DNA from: Butyrivibrio sp. MC2013
Lineage (GTDB): Bacteria > Bacillota > Clostridia > Lachnospirales > Lachnospiraceae
Reading direction: 5' to 3'
DNA: 45,542 nt
Assembly: GCF_000424585.1 (NCBI RefSeq)
Contig: NZ_AUKE01000025.1
Location: 1-45,542 of the forward strand
A program made the translations under genes and the position numbers. How positions within the stretch are numbered: position 1 is the stretch's first letter; each line of letters starts with the position of its first letter. This document shows, in pieces, positions 15,333 through 24,077 of this stretch. Below the pieces are notes generated by a model. It was not told where the DNA came from and searched no databases. It saw nothing but the letters and a program-made list of their open reading frames with translations.

Positions 15333-16738
15333 AGATATACAATACCAAGACCAAATCACTTGAGGAATTCAAACCTCTTGAAGAGGGCAAGGTCCGCATG
15401 TATGTATGCGGCCCTACCGTTTATAACCTGATACATATAGGTAATGCCAGACCTATGATCTTTTTTGATACAGTCAGAAGATATCTGACCTACAAGGGCT
15501 ATGATGTCAACTATGTATCCAACTTTACAGATGTGGATGACAAGATCATAGCCAAGGCTATTGAAGAGGGCGTGGATGCAGGCGTGATCTCTGAGAGATA
15601 TATTGCTGAGTGCCAGAAGGATATGGCAGACCTGAACATACTGCCTGCTACCACTTCTCCCAGGGCTACCATGGAGATAGGCGGTATGATCGACATGATA
15701 TCCACACTGATCGATAAGGGATATGCATACAGAGCTGCTGATGGCACTGTATATTACAGGACCAGGAAGTTTGCCCAGTATGGCAAGCTCTCCCACAGAA
15801 ATCTGGATGATCTCAGGAGCGGCGGCAGGAACCTGAAGGTCACAGGAGATGATCAGAAGGAAGATCCCCTGGATTTTGTACTCTGGAAGCCCAAGAAAGA
15901 GGGCGAGCCCTACTGGGAATCTCCCTGGTGTGAAGGCAGACCCGGCTGGCATATAGAATGCTCTGTTATGAGCAAAAAGTATCTGGGAGAACAGATTGAT
16001 ATCCACGGCGGCGGAGAAGACCTTATCTTCCCTCACCATGAAAACGAGATCGCTCAGTCTGAAGCATGCAGCGGCAAAGAGTTTGCCACTTACTGGATGC
16101 ACAATGCATTTTTGAATATCGATCACAAAAAGATGAGCAAGTCTGCAGGCAATTTCTTCTGGGTGCGTGATATCACAAGCAAGTATCAGCCCATGGTTTT
16201 GAGACTCTTTATGCTCTCAGCTCATTACAGAAGTCCTCTTAACTTCTCCGATGAGCTTATGGAAGCTGCTTCTGCTTCCTATGATAGGATACTCAACTGC
16301 ATATCCAACCTGGAGTATCTCCTTAAAGGCGACAGAACAGCCGATATTACAGACAGTGAGAAGACTGTACTTGAAAGCTTTGATAAATTTACTGCTGATT
16401 TTGAGAGGGCAATGGACGATGACTTCAATACCTCCGATGCTATCAGCAGCATATTTGAAATGGTGAGACTGGCCAACTCAGAGACCGTAGAAGCATCTTC
16501 AAGAGCTTTCATTGAAGAAGAGCTCAGATACATAAGGTCTCTGACCGATATCTGCGGCCTTATCACAGAAGTAAAGGAAGAGACTCCTGATGAAGAGATA
16601 GAGCAGCTCATAAAGGAGAGACAGGATGCCAGAAAGGCAAAGAACTTTGCAAGAGCTGATGAAATCAGAGATGAGCTTGCTGCAAGGGGTATCATCCTGG
16701 AAGATACAAGAGAAGGCGTTAAATGGAAGAGAGCATGA
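15329..16738 (+). CDS. cysS: Cysteinyl-tRNA synthetase
   Basis: The 469-residue class I enzyme charges tRNA(Cys). The zinc site uses the Cys of YVCGPTVY, and WHIECSVM and [14 protein letters not shown] supply further residues; the HIGNARP and KKMSKSAGN motifs are the HIGH and KMSKS signatures. The start at 15329 overlaps the ispF stop as ATGA and follows GAAAGGA. An upstream in-frame ATG at 15248 would lie within ispF and is rejected. It is followed without a gap by mrnC, the usual Firmicutes order. Confidence 0.97.
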   Translation: MKIYNTKTKSLEEFKPLEEGKVRMYVCGPTVYNLIHIGNARPMIFFDTVRRYLTYKGYDVNYVSNFTDVDDKIIAKAIEEGVDAGVISERYIAECQKDMADLNILPATTSPRATMEIGGMIDMISTLIDKGYAYRAADGTVYYRTRKFAQYGKLSHRNLDDLRSGGRNLKVTGDDQKEDPLDFVLWKPKKEGEPYWESPWCEGRPGWHIECSVMSKKYLGEQIDIHGGGEDLIFPHHENEIAQSEACSGKEFATYWMHNAFLNIDHKKMSKSAGNFFWVRDITSKYQPMVLRLFMLSAHYRSPLNFSDELMEAASASYDRILNCISNLEYLLKGDRTADITDSEKTVLESFDKFTADFERAMDDDFNTSDAISSIFEMVRLANSETVEASSRAFIEEELRYIRSLTDICGLITEVKEETPDEEIEQLIKERQDARKAKNFARADEIRDELAARGIILEDTREGVKWKRA

Positions 16739-17226
16739 CAGGTAAAGATGCCGGTCTTATGAAGCCCGGTCTTGACGGGGGATATTTTATCCCTGATCCG
16801 GCTGGGGATATCAGAGCTTTATTTGATATAGCTGATAAGGATATAAGGAGCTATTCCCCTCTTACTCTGGCCTTTCTGGGAGACAGCGTATATGAGATGA
16901 TCATCAGGTCGCTGGTATCCCAGAAGTATGATCTCTCTGCCGGAAAGCTTAACAGGGAAAAGGTCAGATATGTTAATGCTGCGGCTCAGGCTATGATCCT
17001 GGACAGCGTCTTTGATGAGCTTACAGAAGATGAGCAAAAGATCAGTAAGAGCGGCAGGAATGCCAAGTCCAGGACCAGTGCCAAAAACCAGCAGGTAACA
17101 GATTATCGTAAGGCCACAGGCTTTGAAGCTCTGTGTGGATATCTCTACCTGTCGGGCAGAGTGGACAGGCTCTACGAAATAGTACAGAAAGGAGTAAAGC
17201 TTCTGGATGAAAAAAATGGAAAATGA
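16723..17226 (+). CDS. mrnC: Mini-ribonuclease 3
   Basis: Mini-III trims 23S rRNA precursor ends. The protein is an RNase III catalytic domain without the dsRNA-binding domain. It carries SPLTLAFLGDSVYE (conserved D/E of the active site) and TDYRKATGFEALCGYLYL near the end. The length of 167 residues is a little above the usual 130-145 because of a Gly/Asp-rich N-terminal stretch. ATG at 16723 overlaps the cysS end by 16 bases; ATG at 16735 (ATGA overlap) is an alternative start that would shorten it by four residues. It lies in the cysS-mrnC-rlmB order of Bacillus. Confidence 0.92.
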   Translation: MEESMTGKDAGLMKPGLDGGYFIPDPAGDIRALFDIADKDIRSYSPLTLAFLGDSVYEMIIRSLVSQKYDLSAGKLNREKVRYVNAAAQAMILDSVFDELTEDEQKISKSGRNAKSRTSAKNQQVTDYRKATGFEALCGYLYLSGRVDRLYEIVQKGVKLLDEKNGK

Positions 17227-17998
17227 TCTCTCTGCTGATGAGGGTATAAGAGAAGGCGAGCAGACTATCGAAGGCCGCAATGCTGTTATAGAGGCCTTTA
17301 GGAGCGGCAAGACCATTGATAAGGTATATATTCTCGATAACTGCAACGATGGACCTGTAGCTACTATCAGAAGGGAAGCCAAGAAGGCCGGCGCTCTTAT
17401 GAAATTCGTATCCAGACAGCGTCTTGATGAGATGTCATCCACAGGCAAGCACCAGGGTGTGATAGCTGTGGCTGCGGCCTATGATTATGCTGAGCTTGAG
17501 GATATATTTGAAAAGGCAGAGGCGGCAGGAGAGCCTCCCTTTATCATCATTTGTGACGGTATCGAAGACCCCCATAACCTGGGCGCTATAATCAGGAGTG
17601 CAAATGCCAGCGGAGCTCATGGCGTCATTATCCCCAGGAACAGGGCAGCAGGACTTACGGCTACTGTAGCCAGGACTTCTGCGGGTGCTCTCAACTATAC
17701 ACCTGTTGTCAAGGTGACCAATATAGCCAGGACCATTGAGGAACTCAAGGAGAGAGGCGTATGGTTTGTCTGCAGCGATATGGGCGGTACGGTGATGTAT
17801 GACCTGGATCTCACAGGTCCTATGGGACTGGTAGTTGGCAATGAGGGAAGCGGAGTCAGCCGCCTTGTAAGGGAGGCTTGTGATATGATCGCATCCATTC
17901 CCATGAACGGCGAGATCGAATCCCTGAATGCTTCAGTGGCTGCGGGCATTATGGCCTATGAGATTGTACGCCAGAGAAGGCTTAAGAAGGCTAAGTAA
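17207..17998 (+). CDS. rlmB: 23S rRNA (guanosine-2'-O-)-methyltransferase, TrmH/RlmB family
   Basis: This SPOUT-fold enzyme of 263 residues uses S-adenosylmethionine to methylate a ribose 2'-OH. The N-terminal EGRNAVIEAF block is the RNA-binding region. The three SPOUT motifs are present: DPHNLGAIIRSANASG, GNEGSGVSRLV and IPMNGEIESLNASVA, which form the trefoil knot. ATG at 17207 overlaps the mrnC end by 20 bases; a second ATG at 17216 is possible. GGAG lies 12 bases upstream. It ends the ispF-cysS-mrnC-rlmB operon; an A/T stretch follows before the rpmE promoter. Confidence 0.92.
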   Translation: MKKMENDLSADEGIREGEQTIEGRNAVIEAFRSGKTIDKVYILDNCNDGPVATIRREAKKAGALMKFVSRQRLDEMSSTGKHQGVIAVAAAYDYAELEDIFEKAEAAGEPPFIIICDGIEDPHNLGAIIRSANASGAHGVIIPRNRAAGLTATVARTSAGALNYTPVVKVTNIARTIEELKERGVWFVCSDMGGTVMYDLDLTGPMGLVVGNEGSGVSRLVREACDMIASIPMNGEIESLNASVAAGIMAYEIVRQRRLKKAK

Positions 17999-18016
17999 AA
18001 AAGATTTTTTTAACAC

Positions 18017-18045
18017 TTGCACATGTTTTGTTTTTATGCTATGAT
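18017..18045 (+). promoter_or_regulatory. rpmE promoter
   Basis: TTGCAC (18017-18022) and TATGAT (18040-18045) are 17 bases apart, about 90 bases before the rpmE start. Confidence 0.65.
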
Positions 18046-18051
18046 AACAAA

Positions 18052-18070
18052 GCTGTCTGTGAAGGACAGC
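18052..18070 (+). promoter_or_regulatory. Leader hairpin upstream of rpmE
   Basis: GCTGTC (18052-18057) pairs with GACAGC (18065-18070) around a 7-base loop at the predicted 5' end of the transcript. Many r-protein genes have autoregulatory leaders, and L31 leaders are known in several phyla; whether this is one is not established. Confidence 0.35.
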
Positions 18071-18134
18071 CATAAATGACGCGTTAATAAATGAAAAATA
18101 TGAGAAATTATTGTTTTATAGAGAGGTGATCAAG

Positions 18135-18344
18135 ATGAATCAGGAATTACAGCCAGAATTCTACCAGGCAACAGTTACATGCAACTGCGGCAATACTTTC
18201 ACTGTAGGTTCCACAAGGAAGGAAATCCACGTTGAAATTTGCTCAAAGTGCCATCCCTTCTACACAGGTCAGCAGAAGACAGCTGCTGCTCGTGGTCGTA
18301 TCGACAGATTCAACAAGAAGTACGGCATCAATGCAGAGAACTAA
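18135..18344 (+). CDS. rpmE: Ribosomal protein L31 (zinc-binding form)
   Basis: The 69-residue protein has the C+ type zinc site: Cys16, Cys18 (CNCGN), Cys36 and Cys39 (CSKCHPFY). FYTGQQK and the basic C-terminus are typical. The start at 18135 is fixed by AGAGGTGAT just upstream; the longer frame from 18111 is not used. Own promoter and terminator surround it. The next gene, DUF1385, is its usual neighbour. Confidence 0.95.
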   Translation: MNQELQPEFYQATVTCNCGNTFTVGSTRKEIHVEICSKCHPFYTGQQKTAAARGRIDRFNKKYGINAEN

Positions 18345-18378
18345 TATCTGCTATATATTTGAATGCAGAAGCAATTTG

Positions 18379-18411
18379 GAGGTTGAGGCCGGCGCCTTGA
18401 CCTCTTTTTTT
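18379..18411 (+). terminator. rpmE terminator
   Basis: GAGGTTGAGGC (18379-18389) pairs with GCCTTGACCTC (18394-18404), with two G-T pairs and a CGGC loop, followed by seven T. Confidence 0.88.
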
Positions 18412-18457
18412 ACATAATTAGCAGTATGTTTATAATCTTGAAAGGATCAGTCTAGAT

Positions 18458-19447
18458 ATGGGTAAGAACAGATTATTTCACTATTCAGGAATAGGTGGGC
18501 AGGCAGTACTTGAGGGCGTTATGATGAGGAATAAGGACCTCTATTCTGTGTCTGTAAGGAAGCCCTCCGGTGAGATCTTCACATCTGTTGAGGAATATCA
18601 CGGGCTGCTCTCAGGCAGTCCTCTTCTCAGGATTCCCTTTGTCAGAGGTATATTTGTTTTTATTGATTCCCTTGTGTTGGGACTTAAAGTTACAAACTAT
18701 TCGGCAAGTTTCTACGATGATGATGAAAAGGACAGACCTTTGGATAAGGTGGCAGATGCTGTAGCAGGTGATAAGAGTGAGAAGCTCTGGTCGGCGCTTA
18801 CCACCGTTATTGCTTTTGCGGTAGCCATAGGTCTCTTTTTGGTTCTTCCTGTGAAGATCACCGGCTGGATGGGGAGCTATCTTCATAGTCAGGCGCTTAA
18901 GGCTGCTTTTGAAGGTGCAGTCAGGATATCTATATTCGTACTCTATATACTGGTTATCAGTCTGATGTCTGATATCAGGAGACTCTTTGCATATCACGGC
19001 GCTGAGCACAAATGCATCAACTGTATCGAGAGTGGTCTCCCTCTTACAGTGGCAAATGTGAAAAAGTCTTCAAGATTCCACAGGAGGTGCGGCAGCAGCT
19101 TTATACTCCTGGTACTGCTGATCAGTGTCATCCTCTTTATGTTTATCAGGACTGACTCCATAGTGCTGAAGCTTATCTACAGACTCCTGCTCCTGCCTGT
19201 GATCTCAGGTATATCATATGAGATCATCAGACTGGCAGGCAGATCTGACAATATACTGGTGAAGATCATCTCGGCACCCGGTATGCTCCTTCAGAGGCTT
19301 ACGGTCAAGGAACCTGACGATTCCATGATCGAAGTAGGTATCGCTTCGGTAGAAGCTGTATTTGACTGGAGATTCTATCAGAAGGATGCCTTTGGATATG
19401 ATCTGGAAGATGATGAAGATGAATCTGAAGCTTATGATGAAGATTAA
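18458..19447 (+). CDS. DUF1385 membrane protein (YqhQ family)
   Basis: The 329-residue protein starts with a conserved GGQAVLEGVMMRN block and has about five membrane segments (about 65-80, 110-130, 155-172, 212-235 and 240-258). The stretch YHGAEHKCINC is the best conserved motif of the family. The C-terminus is a highly acidic run (LEDDEDESEAYDED). The function of the family is unknown. It is placed between rpmE and prmC-prfA, as in many Clostridia, which suggests a conserved but unexplained role. An AAAGGA site lies 11 bases before the ATG. Confidence 0.9.
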   Translation: MGKNRLFHYSGIGGQAVLEGVMMRNKDLYSVSVRKPSGEIFTSVEEYHGLLSGSPLLRIPFVRGIFVFIDSLVLGLKVTNYSASFYDDDEKDRPLDKVADAVAGDKSEKLWSALTTVIAFAVAIGLFLVLPVKITGWMGSYLHSQALKAAFEGAVRISIFVLYILVISLMSDIRRLFAYHGAEHKCINCIESGLPLTVANVKKSSRFHRRCGSSFILLVLLISVILFMFIRTDSIVLKLIYRLLLLPVISGISYEIIRLAGRSDNILVKIISAPGMLLQRLTVKEPDDSMIEVGIASVEAVFDWRFYQKDAFGYDLEDDEDESEAYDED

Positions 19448-19497
19448 GATATATATAGCAAATATATCTGATAATTGCAGGTTTTGACGAGGTTGTA

Positions 19498-20337
19498 ATG
19501 AATTATCAATCTTCCTATGAAAAGGGACGGATGATCTTGAAGGAAGCAGGAGTTGAAGACTGTGTGCTGGATGCCAGGCTCCTTCTTGAAGCTGTCTGCC
19601 ACAGCTCCTTTGCAGATCTCTACAGTCATCCCGACCGGGAGCTCACAGACAGTGAGGAAACTGAATATATGGCCCTCATCTCAAGGAGAGCAAAGAGGAT
19701 ACCTCTTGCATATATCCTTGAAGAGCAGGAATTTATGGGCCTAAGCTTTTATGTTAATGAGAATGTGCTGGTACCCAATCAGGACACTGAGACATTGGTA
19801 GAAGAGGCTCTTAGAGAGATATCAGACGGCATGACCTTTATGGATCTGTGTACAGGCTCGGGCTGCATAGGTCTTAGCATCCTCAATTATACCAATGATT
19901 GCAAGTGCGTTGCCACAGACATATCTGATAAGGCAATCGAGGTTGCTCGAAGAAACAGTGATAAGCTGGGTCTGAATGACAGATTCAGCATTGTTAAGAC
20001 AGATCTTTTTCCCCAGGGAGAGCCTGTTAAATACGACATGATCATATCCAATCCCCCCTATATTCCAAGTGGAGTTATAGACGGCCTTGCTCCTGAAGTA
20101 AAGGCAGGAGAGCCTATGCTGGCGCTGGATGGAGGCGAGGATGGACTGATATTCTACAGGAGGATAGCGGAGCACGCCCATGAATGGCTGTGCAGAAATG
20201 GCTGGCTGATGATGGAGATCGGCTATGACCAGGGCGAGAGCGTACCTGCGCTCCTTAAGGAGAAGGGCTTTAACGATATCGAGGTGATAAAGGACCTGGG
20301 AGGCTGCGACAGGGTGGTCAGGGCTTGCCTCTACTGA
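19498..20337 (+). CDS. prmC: Peptide chain release factor N5-glutamine methyltransferase
   Basis: PrmC methylates the Gln of the GGQ loop in release factors, its neighbour prfA encoding one of them. The SAM site is DLCTGSGCIGLSI, and the substrate motif SNPPYIPSG (NPPY) binds the glutamine. The 279-residue length is normal. GAGG lies 5 bases before the ATG. A MITE-like element has been inserted between this gene and prfA, which would otherwise be cotranscribed. Confidence 0.95.
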   Translation: MNYQSSYEKGRMILKEAGVEDCVLDARLLLEAVCHSSFADLYSHPDRELTDSEETEYMALISRRAKRIPLAYILEEQEFMGLSFYVNENVLVPNQDTETLVEEALREISDGMTFMDLCTGSGCIGLSILNYTNDCKCVATDISDKAIEVARRNSDKLGLNDRFSIVKTDLFPQGEPVKYDMIISNPPYIPSGVIDGLAPEVKAGEPMLALDGGEDGLIFYRRIAEHAHEWLCRNGWLMMEIGYDQGESVPALLKEKGFNDIEVIKDLGGCDRVVRACLY

Positions 20338-20382
20338 TGTTATTTTGTGGATTGTAGTAAATAATAGTTGTATTATATTAAT

Positions 20383-20570
20383 GAGGTAGGTGTCAAAAGT
20401 TCCTTTTGACACCTTATGACTAACGGATTGTTCCGTTTCTTCGAAACTCTCACAATCCTAAAACATTCGCAAATCCGCACTACGTGCTACTTTGCTCATG
20501 TTTTGCGGGTCATAAATTCATATTCGATTTCGAGCAAGCTCGAATCGAAATGACTTTTGACCCTTACGTC
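20383..20570. mobile_element. MITE-like element, copy 2 (188 bp)
   Basis: It has the same terminal inverted repeats as copy 1 at 5700, and a perfect 8-bp flanking repeat ATATTAAT (20375-20382 and 20571-20578), a clear target duplication. Sub-terminal hairpins are present: GGTGTCAAAAG/CTTTTGACACC on the left and a TTCGATTTCGAGC stem on the right. It carries a 51-bp segment (between ACATTC and ATATTC) absent from copy 1. It has no coding capacity. It lies between prmC and prfA, where it may affect read-through. Confidence 0.85.
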
Positions 20571-20612
20571 ATATTAATGGAAATATGTCTTTTGACGGAA
20601 TAAGGAAATAAG

Positions 20613-21689
20613 ATGCTGGATAAATTGGAAGCGGTACTTCACCGCTATGAAGACCTGGGGATGGAACTGGCTGATCCAAATGTGGCAGCGGATCCTGCAA
20701 GGCTCAGAGACCTGATGAAGGAGCAGAAGAGCCTGACACCCCTTATAGAAAAATACCTGGAGTACAAGAAGGTCAAAGAGACTATTGACGACTCTATGAT
20801 GCTCCTGGAAGAGGAAGAGGATCAGGAGATGAGACAGCTCCTGACAGATGAGATGAACGCTGCCAATGAGAAGCTCCCTGATCTGGAGCAGGAGCTCAAG
20901 ATACTCCTCCTTCCTGCCAATCCGGATGATGACAAAAACGTCATCATAGAGATAAGAGCGGGTGTTGGCGGCGATGAAGCAGCCCTCTTTGCAGCTGACC
21001 TCTGCAGGATGTACAGCAAATATGCTGAGCACTGCGGCTTTAAGACATCTATGATCAGTGTAGAAGAAATAGGTATAGGCGGCATGAAGTCCGTTAGCTT
21101 CATTGTGGAAGGCGCAGGAGCTTATGCCAAGCTTAAGTATGAAAGCGGTGTACATAGAGTACAGAGGGTTCCTGCAACAGAGTCAGGCGGCAGGATACAT
21201 ACCTCCACTGCAACAGTGGCAGTGATGCCTGAAGTGGATGAGGATGTGGATATTGAGATCCCGCCGGAGGATGTCAGGATGGACATCACCAGAGCCTCAG
21301 GTAACGGAGGTCAGGGTGTTAATACCACAGACTCCGCAGTTAGACTTACGCATTTGCCCACAGGCATTGTGATCTATTCGCAGACTGAAAGGTCTCAGCT
21401 GCAAAATAAAGCCAAGGCCTGGGCCCTTCTTAAATCCAAGCTCTATGATCTGAAGATCAGGGAGCAGCATGACAGCGAGGCAGAGCTTAGAAGAAGTCAG
21501 ATCGGAACCGGTGACAGATCGGAGAAGATCAGGACTTATAATTTCCCTCAGGGACGTGTTACAGATCACAGGATCAAACTTACTCTTCACAGGATTGAAG
21601 AGATATTAAACGGTGATCTGGATGAGCTTATAGATTCCCTTACAACCGCCGACAGAGCCGCAAGGCTTTTAAAGGCAGGAGATAACTGA
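20613..21689 (+). CDS. prfA: Peptide chain release factor 1
   Basis: RF1 recognises UAA and UAG and triggers peptide release. The 358 residues include the tRNA-like GGQ motif ([17 protein letters not shown]) and the anticodon-mimicking PAT in RVPATESGG, the RF1-specific tripeptide. The N-terminal coiled coil (about 1-100) is normal. The start is ATG at 20613 with a weak AAGGAAATAAG site. Despite the MITE between them, the prmC-prfA order is conserved. Confidence 0.97.
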   Translation: MLDKLEAVLHRYEDLGMELADPNVAADPARLRDLMKEQKSLTPLIEKYLEYKKVKETIDDSMMLLEEEEDQEMRQLLTDEMNAANEKLPDLEQELKILLLPANPDDDKNVIIEIRAGVGGDEAALFAADLCRMYSKYAEHCGFKTSMISVEEIGIGGMKSVSFIVEGAGAYAKLKYESGVHRVQRVPATESGGRIHTSTATVAVMPEVDEDVDIEIPPEDVRMDITRASGNGGQGVNTTDSAVRLTHLPTGIVIYSQTERSQLQNKAKAWALLKSKLYDLKIREQHDSEAELRRSQIGTGDRSEKIRTYNFPQGRVTDHRIKLTLHRIEEILNGDLDELIDSLTTADRAARLLKAGDN

Positions 21690-21765
21690 TCTGCATTGGA
21701 GCTTTCATGATATGGCTGATGGATCATAGTCTCCACTCCCCTACAGGAAGAAAGGAGAGCTGCTC

Positions 21766-22125
21766 ATGAATGAGAATCTGAAGAAGGAACTGATAGATTG
21801 GGGGATTGATTGGGAGGATGCCAAGGAGCGCCTTGTGGGTAACGAAGAACTCTTATGTAAGCTTGCGCTTAAGTTTGCCGATAGTCCCAATATGGAGAAT
21901 CTGGGCAAAGCTCTGGCAGAAGGAGATACCCAAAAAGCCTTTGATGAATGTCATGTTCTAAAGGGTAATACAGGTAATCTGTCCATGTATGCCATCTATT
22001 ATGATTATCGAGAGCTTACTGAGATACTTCGGGCAGGAAGCATGGATGGCGCTATGGAACTCTATAACAGGATAGTACCAAAGTATGATGCGCTCATGGA
22101 GATACTAAAGCGGTACAGGCAATAG
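21766..22125 (+). CDS. Stand-alone HPt phosphotransfer protein
   Basis: The 119-residue protein is helical and carries the HPt signature with phospho-accepting His63 in ECHVLKGNTGNL, followed by the usual helix (YRELTEILRAG). It has no kinase or receiver domain, so it would shuttle phosphoryl groups between a hybrid kinase receiver and a response regulator. It lies after prfA with a good ribosome site (AAAGGAG) and its own terminator. The hybrid kinase at 9718, which lacks an HPt, is one possible partner in the window; this is speculation. Confidence 0.85.
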   Translation: MNENLKKELIDWGIDWEDAKERLVGNEELLCKLALKFADSPNMENLGKALAEGDTQKAFDECHVLKGNTGNLSMYAIYYDYRELTEILRAGSMDGAMELYNRIVPKYDALMEILKRYRQ

Positions 22126-22216
22126 AGCTTTAGGCATAGGCATTAGCTGCCATTTCCATGCTGATAGCAACTGATAGTAGCTTGATAGCAGTTAGATAGT
22201 ATCAGATTGTATAAAA

Positions 22217-22259
22217 CCCCTTTGCGGCAGGCTAAAGCTTTGCTGCAAAGGGGCTTTTT
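22217..22259 (+). terminator. Terminator of the HPt gene
   Basis: CCCCTTTGC and CAG (22217-22230, with two bulged bases) pair with CTGCAAAGGGG (22243-22253), and five T follow at 22255-22259. Confidence 0.85.
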
Positions 22260-22329
22260 CGGATCCATATTCTTACGAAATGCACATTAAATGCGTATTA
22301 TGCATGCGAACATCTGATAATGTATAAAA

Positions 22330-22423
22330 TAATCAAGATAACCCACCACCTTTAGGTGGTGGGAATATCTTGATTACGGGTGCGGGGTTATAAGCCCCGT
22401 ACCCGTAGAACTGCGTCAGCAGT
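22330..22423. repeat. Array of three hairpins (structured repeat)
   Basis: Hairpin 1: an 11-bp outer stem (22330-22340 with 22366-22376) encloses a 9-bp inner stem CCCACCACC/GGTGGTGGG with a TTTA loop. Hairpin 2: ACGGGT and CGGGG (22376-22387) pair with CCCCG and ACCCGT (22395-22406). Hairpin 3: ACTGC/GCAGT (22410-22423). No gene or T-run is associated. The TTTA-loop stem recalls ends of IS200/IS605 elements, but no TnpA or TnpB is near, so it may be a decayed end or a non-autonomous palindromic element. The rest of 22260-22471 shows nothing else. Confidence 0.6.
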
Positions 22424-22471
22424 GATTTTATAACGAGCAAAAAGCGAAGCGTTTGCGAGTTTAACATTATC

Positions 22472-22963
22472 TCACAGCTCTTCAAAATCTATGAATGCTG
22501 CATCAAGGAAGGCCTTGATAGTGGTATCCCAGGTTTTCTCAAGAGACTTGTCCAGTGTAAAACTATTAAGAGCAGTGCCGCTTGTCAATGTCACCTTACC
22601 TTCATAAAAGCGCGCTGATAAGGTCAGGGTACAGTCTGACGGACTGATATTGTTCTCTGATAGTTCAATGGCTTTCGCGGTCATGGAGCTGTCTGCCAGA
22701 AGGACGAACTTTAGTTCCAGCGGGGTATGTCTGCCCTTTATCAGATCAAAGCAGTTGTCCCTTACCTGCAGCCAGGGGATATATGAGCTCTCGGGGATCG
22801 CAGAAGCTTCATCCTCATAAAAAGCCTTGTTGACTGATCCGTCTATCTCAATATCATTGGCGCATCTTAGCAGGGCTTTTCTGAGGAGAAAAGAAGAAAA
22901 GGTATCCTCTCTCAAAAGACAGTTCATAAATTGTTTGGTGTTTTTTATCATTATACTGATCAT
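22472..22963 (-). CDS. DUF5721 family protein
   Basis: The 163-residue protein starts MISIMIKNTKQFMNCLL, and its N-terminal half resembles the DUF5721 proteins of Lachnospiraceae that follow DNA-binding or ribosomal genes. It has no signal, membrane segment or known catalytic motif; it is a mixed alpha-beta protein with a hydrophobic middle (LKFVLLADSSM). An alternative start is the ATG at 22951. The ribosome site is weak. It stands alone between the hairpin array and the divergent degV gene. The function is unknown. Confidence 0.7.
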   Translation of the reverse strand: MISIMIKNTKQFMNCLLREDTFSSFLLRKALLRCANDIEIDGSVNKAFYEDEASAIPESSYIPWLQVRDNCFDLIKGRHTPLELKFVLLADSSMTAKAIELSENNISPSDCTLTLSARFYEGKVTLTSGTALNSFTLDKSLEKTWDTTIKAFLDAAFIDFEEL

Positions 22964-23032
22964 AGAAAATATAATAGCATAGTTGATTTTAAAGCAAAAG
23001 CTTTAGTATTAGCGATTGCTGTGTATAAGCCC

Positions 23033-23061
23033 TTTACGCGCAGTTTGTTAAATGTTATGAT
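23033..23061 (+). promoter_or_regulatory. degV promoter
   Basis: TTTACG (23033-23038) and TATGAT (23056-23061) are 17 bases apart, 39 bases before the degV start. Confidence 0.6.
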
Positions 23062-23099
23062 GTAGTAATCAAAACTATGTATATTGGAAGAGGAGTGTT

Positions 23100-23936
23100 A
23101 TGAGTTACAAGATAGTAATGGACAGCTGCTGCGATATGCCCCCGGAATATCATAAGGATCCCAGGTTTGAGTTTGTTCCACTGGCTCTTGAAGTTGGAGA
23201 TTATCACATTATAGATGATGAAACCTTTGATCAGGCCGAGTTTCTCAGACATGTGGCTGAGAGCGAGGAGTGCCCCAGATCTGCCTGCCCGTCTCCTGAC
23301 AGATTCATGCGTGCATATGAGACAGATGCAGACAGGGTATATTGTGTGACTCTTACATCCCGTCTCAGCGGCAGCTACAACAGTGCGCTGCTGGCAGTAG
23401 ACCTCTATCACGAAGAGCACGGGGACAAGGATATATTCGTAGTGGATTCCAGATCCTCCTGCAGCGGTGAAGCTCAGATGGTCTTCAAGATCATGGACCT
23501 GGAGGAGCAGGGACTTCCTTTTGATGAGATATGCAAAGAGATGGAGAAGTTCCGCGATAATATGCTTACATATTTTGTTCTGGATAATCTGGAGACTCTC
23601 AGGAAGAATGGCCGACTGACCGGTATGAAGGCTCTGGTAGCTACAACACTTAATATCAAACCTATCTGCGCAGGCGAAGAAGGCGTGATCGTGCAGAAGG
23701 GTCAGGGCATAGGAATACGCAAGGCTCTGCTTCGTATGACTGATCTCTTTATCAAAGAGCTCAAGGACTCTGAAGAAAAGAGGCTGATCATAGCTCATTG
23801 CAACTGCTATGAAAGAGCTATGTTGGTAAGAGACCTGATAGAAGCCAAGGCTCATTTCAAGGAGACTATTGTGGTTGATACCGCAGGCTGCGGCTCTATG
23901 TATTGCAATGATGGGGGGATTGTGGTTACGGCATAG
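23100..23936 (+). CDS. DegV family fatty-acid-binding protein
   Basis: DegV proteins bind a fatty acid and present it to the FakA kinase; FakA is not in the window. The 278 residues begin with YKIVMDSCCDMP, the conserved strand and DSxxD motif. The lipid-head-group motif is in TLTSRLSGSYNSA (threonine and serine binding residues), and FVLDNLETLRKNGRLTG is the standard second block. GAGGAG sits before the ATG. The stop codon lies inside the first unit of a tandem repeat, so the last codons belong to a hairpin. Confidence 0.92.
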   Translation: MSYKIVMDSCCDMPPEYHKDPRFEFVPLALEVGDYHIIDDETFDQAEFLRHVAESEECPRSACPSPDRFMRAYETDADRVYCVTLTSRLSGSYNSALLAVDLYHEEHGDKDIFVVDSRSSCSGEAQMVFKIMDLEEQGLPFDEICKEMEKFRDNMLTYFVLDNLETLRKNGRLTGMKALVATTLNIKPICAGEEGVIVQKGQGIGIRKALLRMTDLFIKELKDSEEKRLIIAHCNCYERAMLVRDLIEAKAHFKETIVVDTAGCGSMYCNDGGIVVTA

Positions 23937-24060
23937 AAGTGCATCCATGCACTTCTGAACATGCCGTGATACATCCGTGTATATACCGCATAGAAGTGCA
24001 TCCATGCACTTCTGAGCATGCGGTGATACATCCGTGTATATACCGCATAGAGGTGCATCC
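23928..24060 (+). repeat. 2.3 tandem copies of a 57-bp hairpin unit
   Basis: The unit starting at 23928 recurs at 23985 and, truncated after 19 bases, at 24042. Each full unit folds: a 10-bp stem AGAAGTGCAT/ATGCACTTCT closes a CC loop inside a 7-bp outer stem. In unit 1 the outer stem has a G-C pair (23930/23965); in unit 2 the same position is C-G (23987/24022). A small ATACA/TGTAT stem follows in each unit. The first unit overlaps the degV stop. No T-run follows, so terminator activity is uncertain. Confidence 0.85.
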
Positions 24061-24077
24061 CAAATAATAATTACAAA

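Noticed and set aside
23928..24060. CRISPR-like array
   Set aside because: The 57-bp units are directly adjacent and nearly identical over their full length, with no unique spacers and no cas genes in the window.
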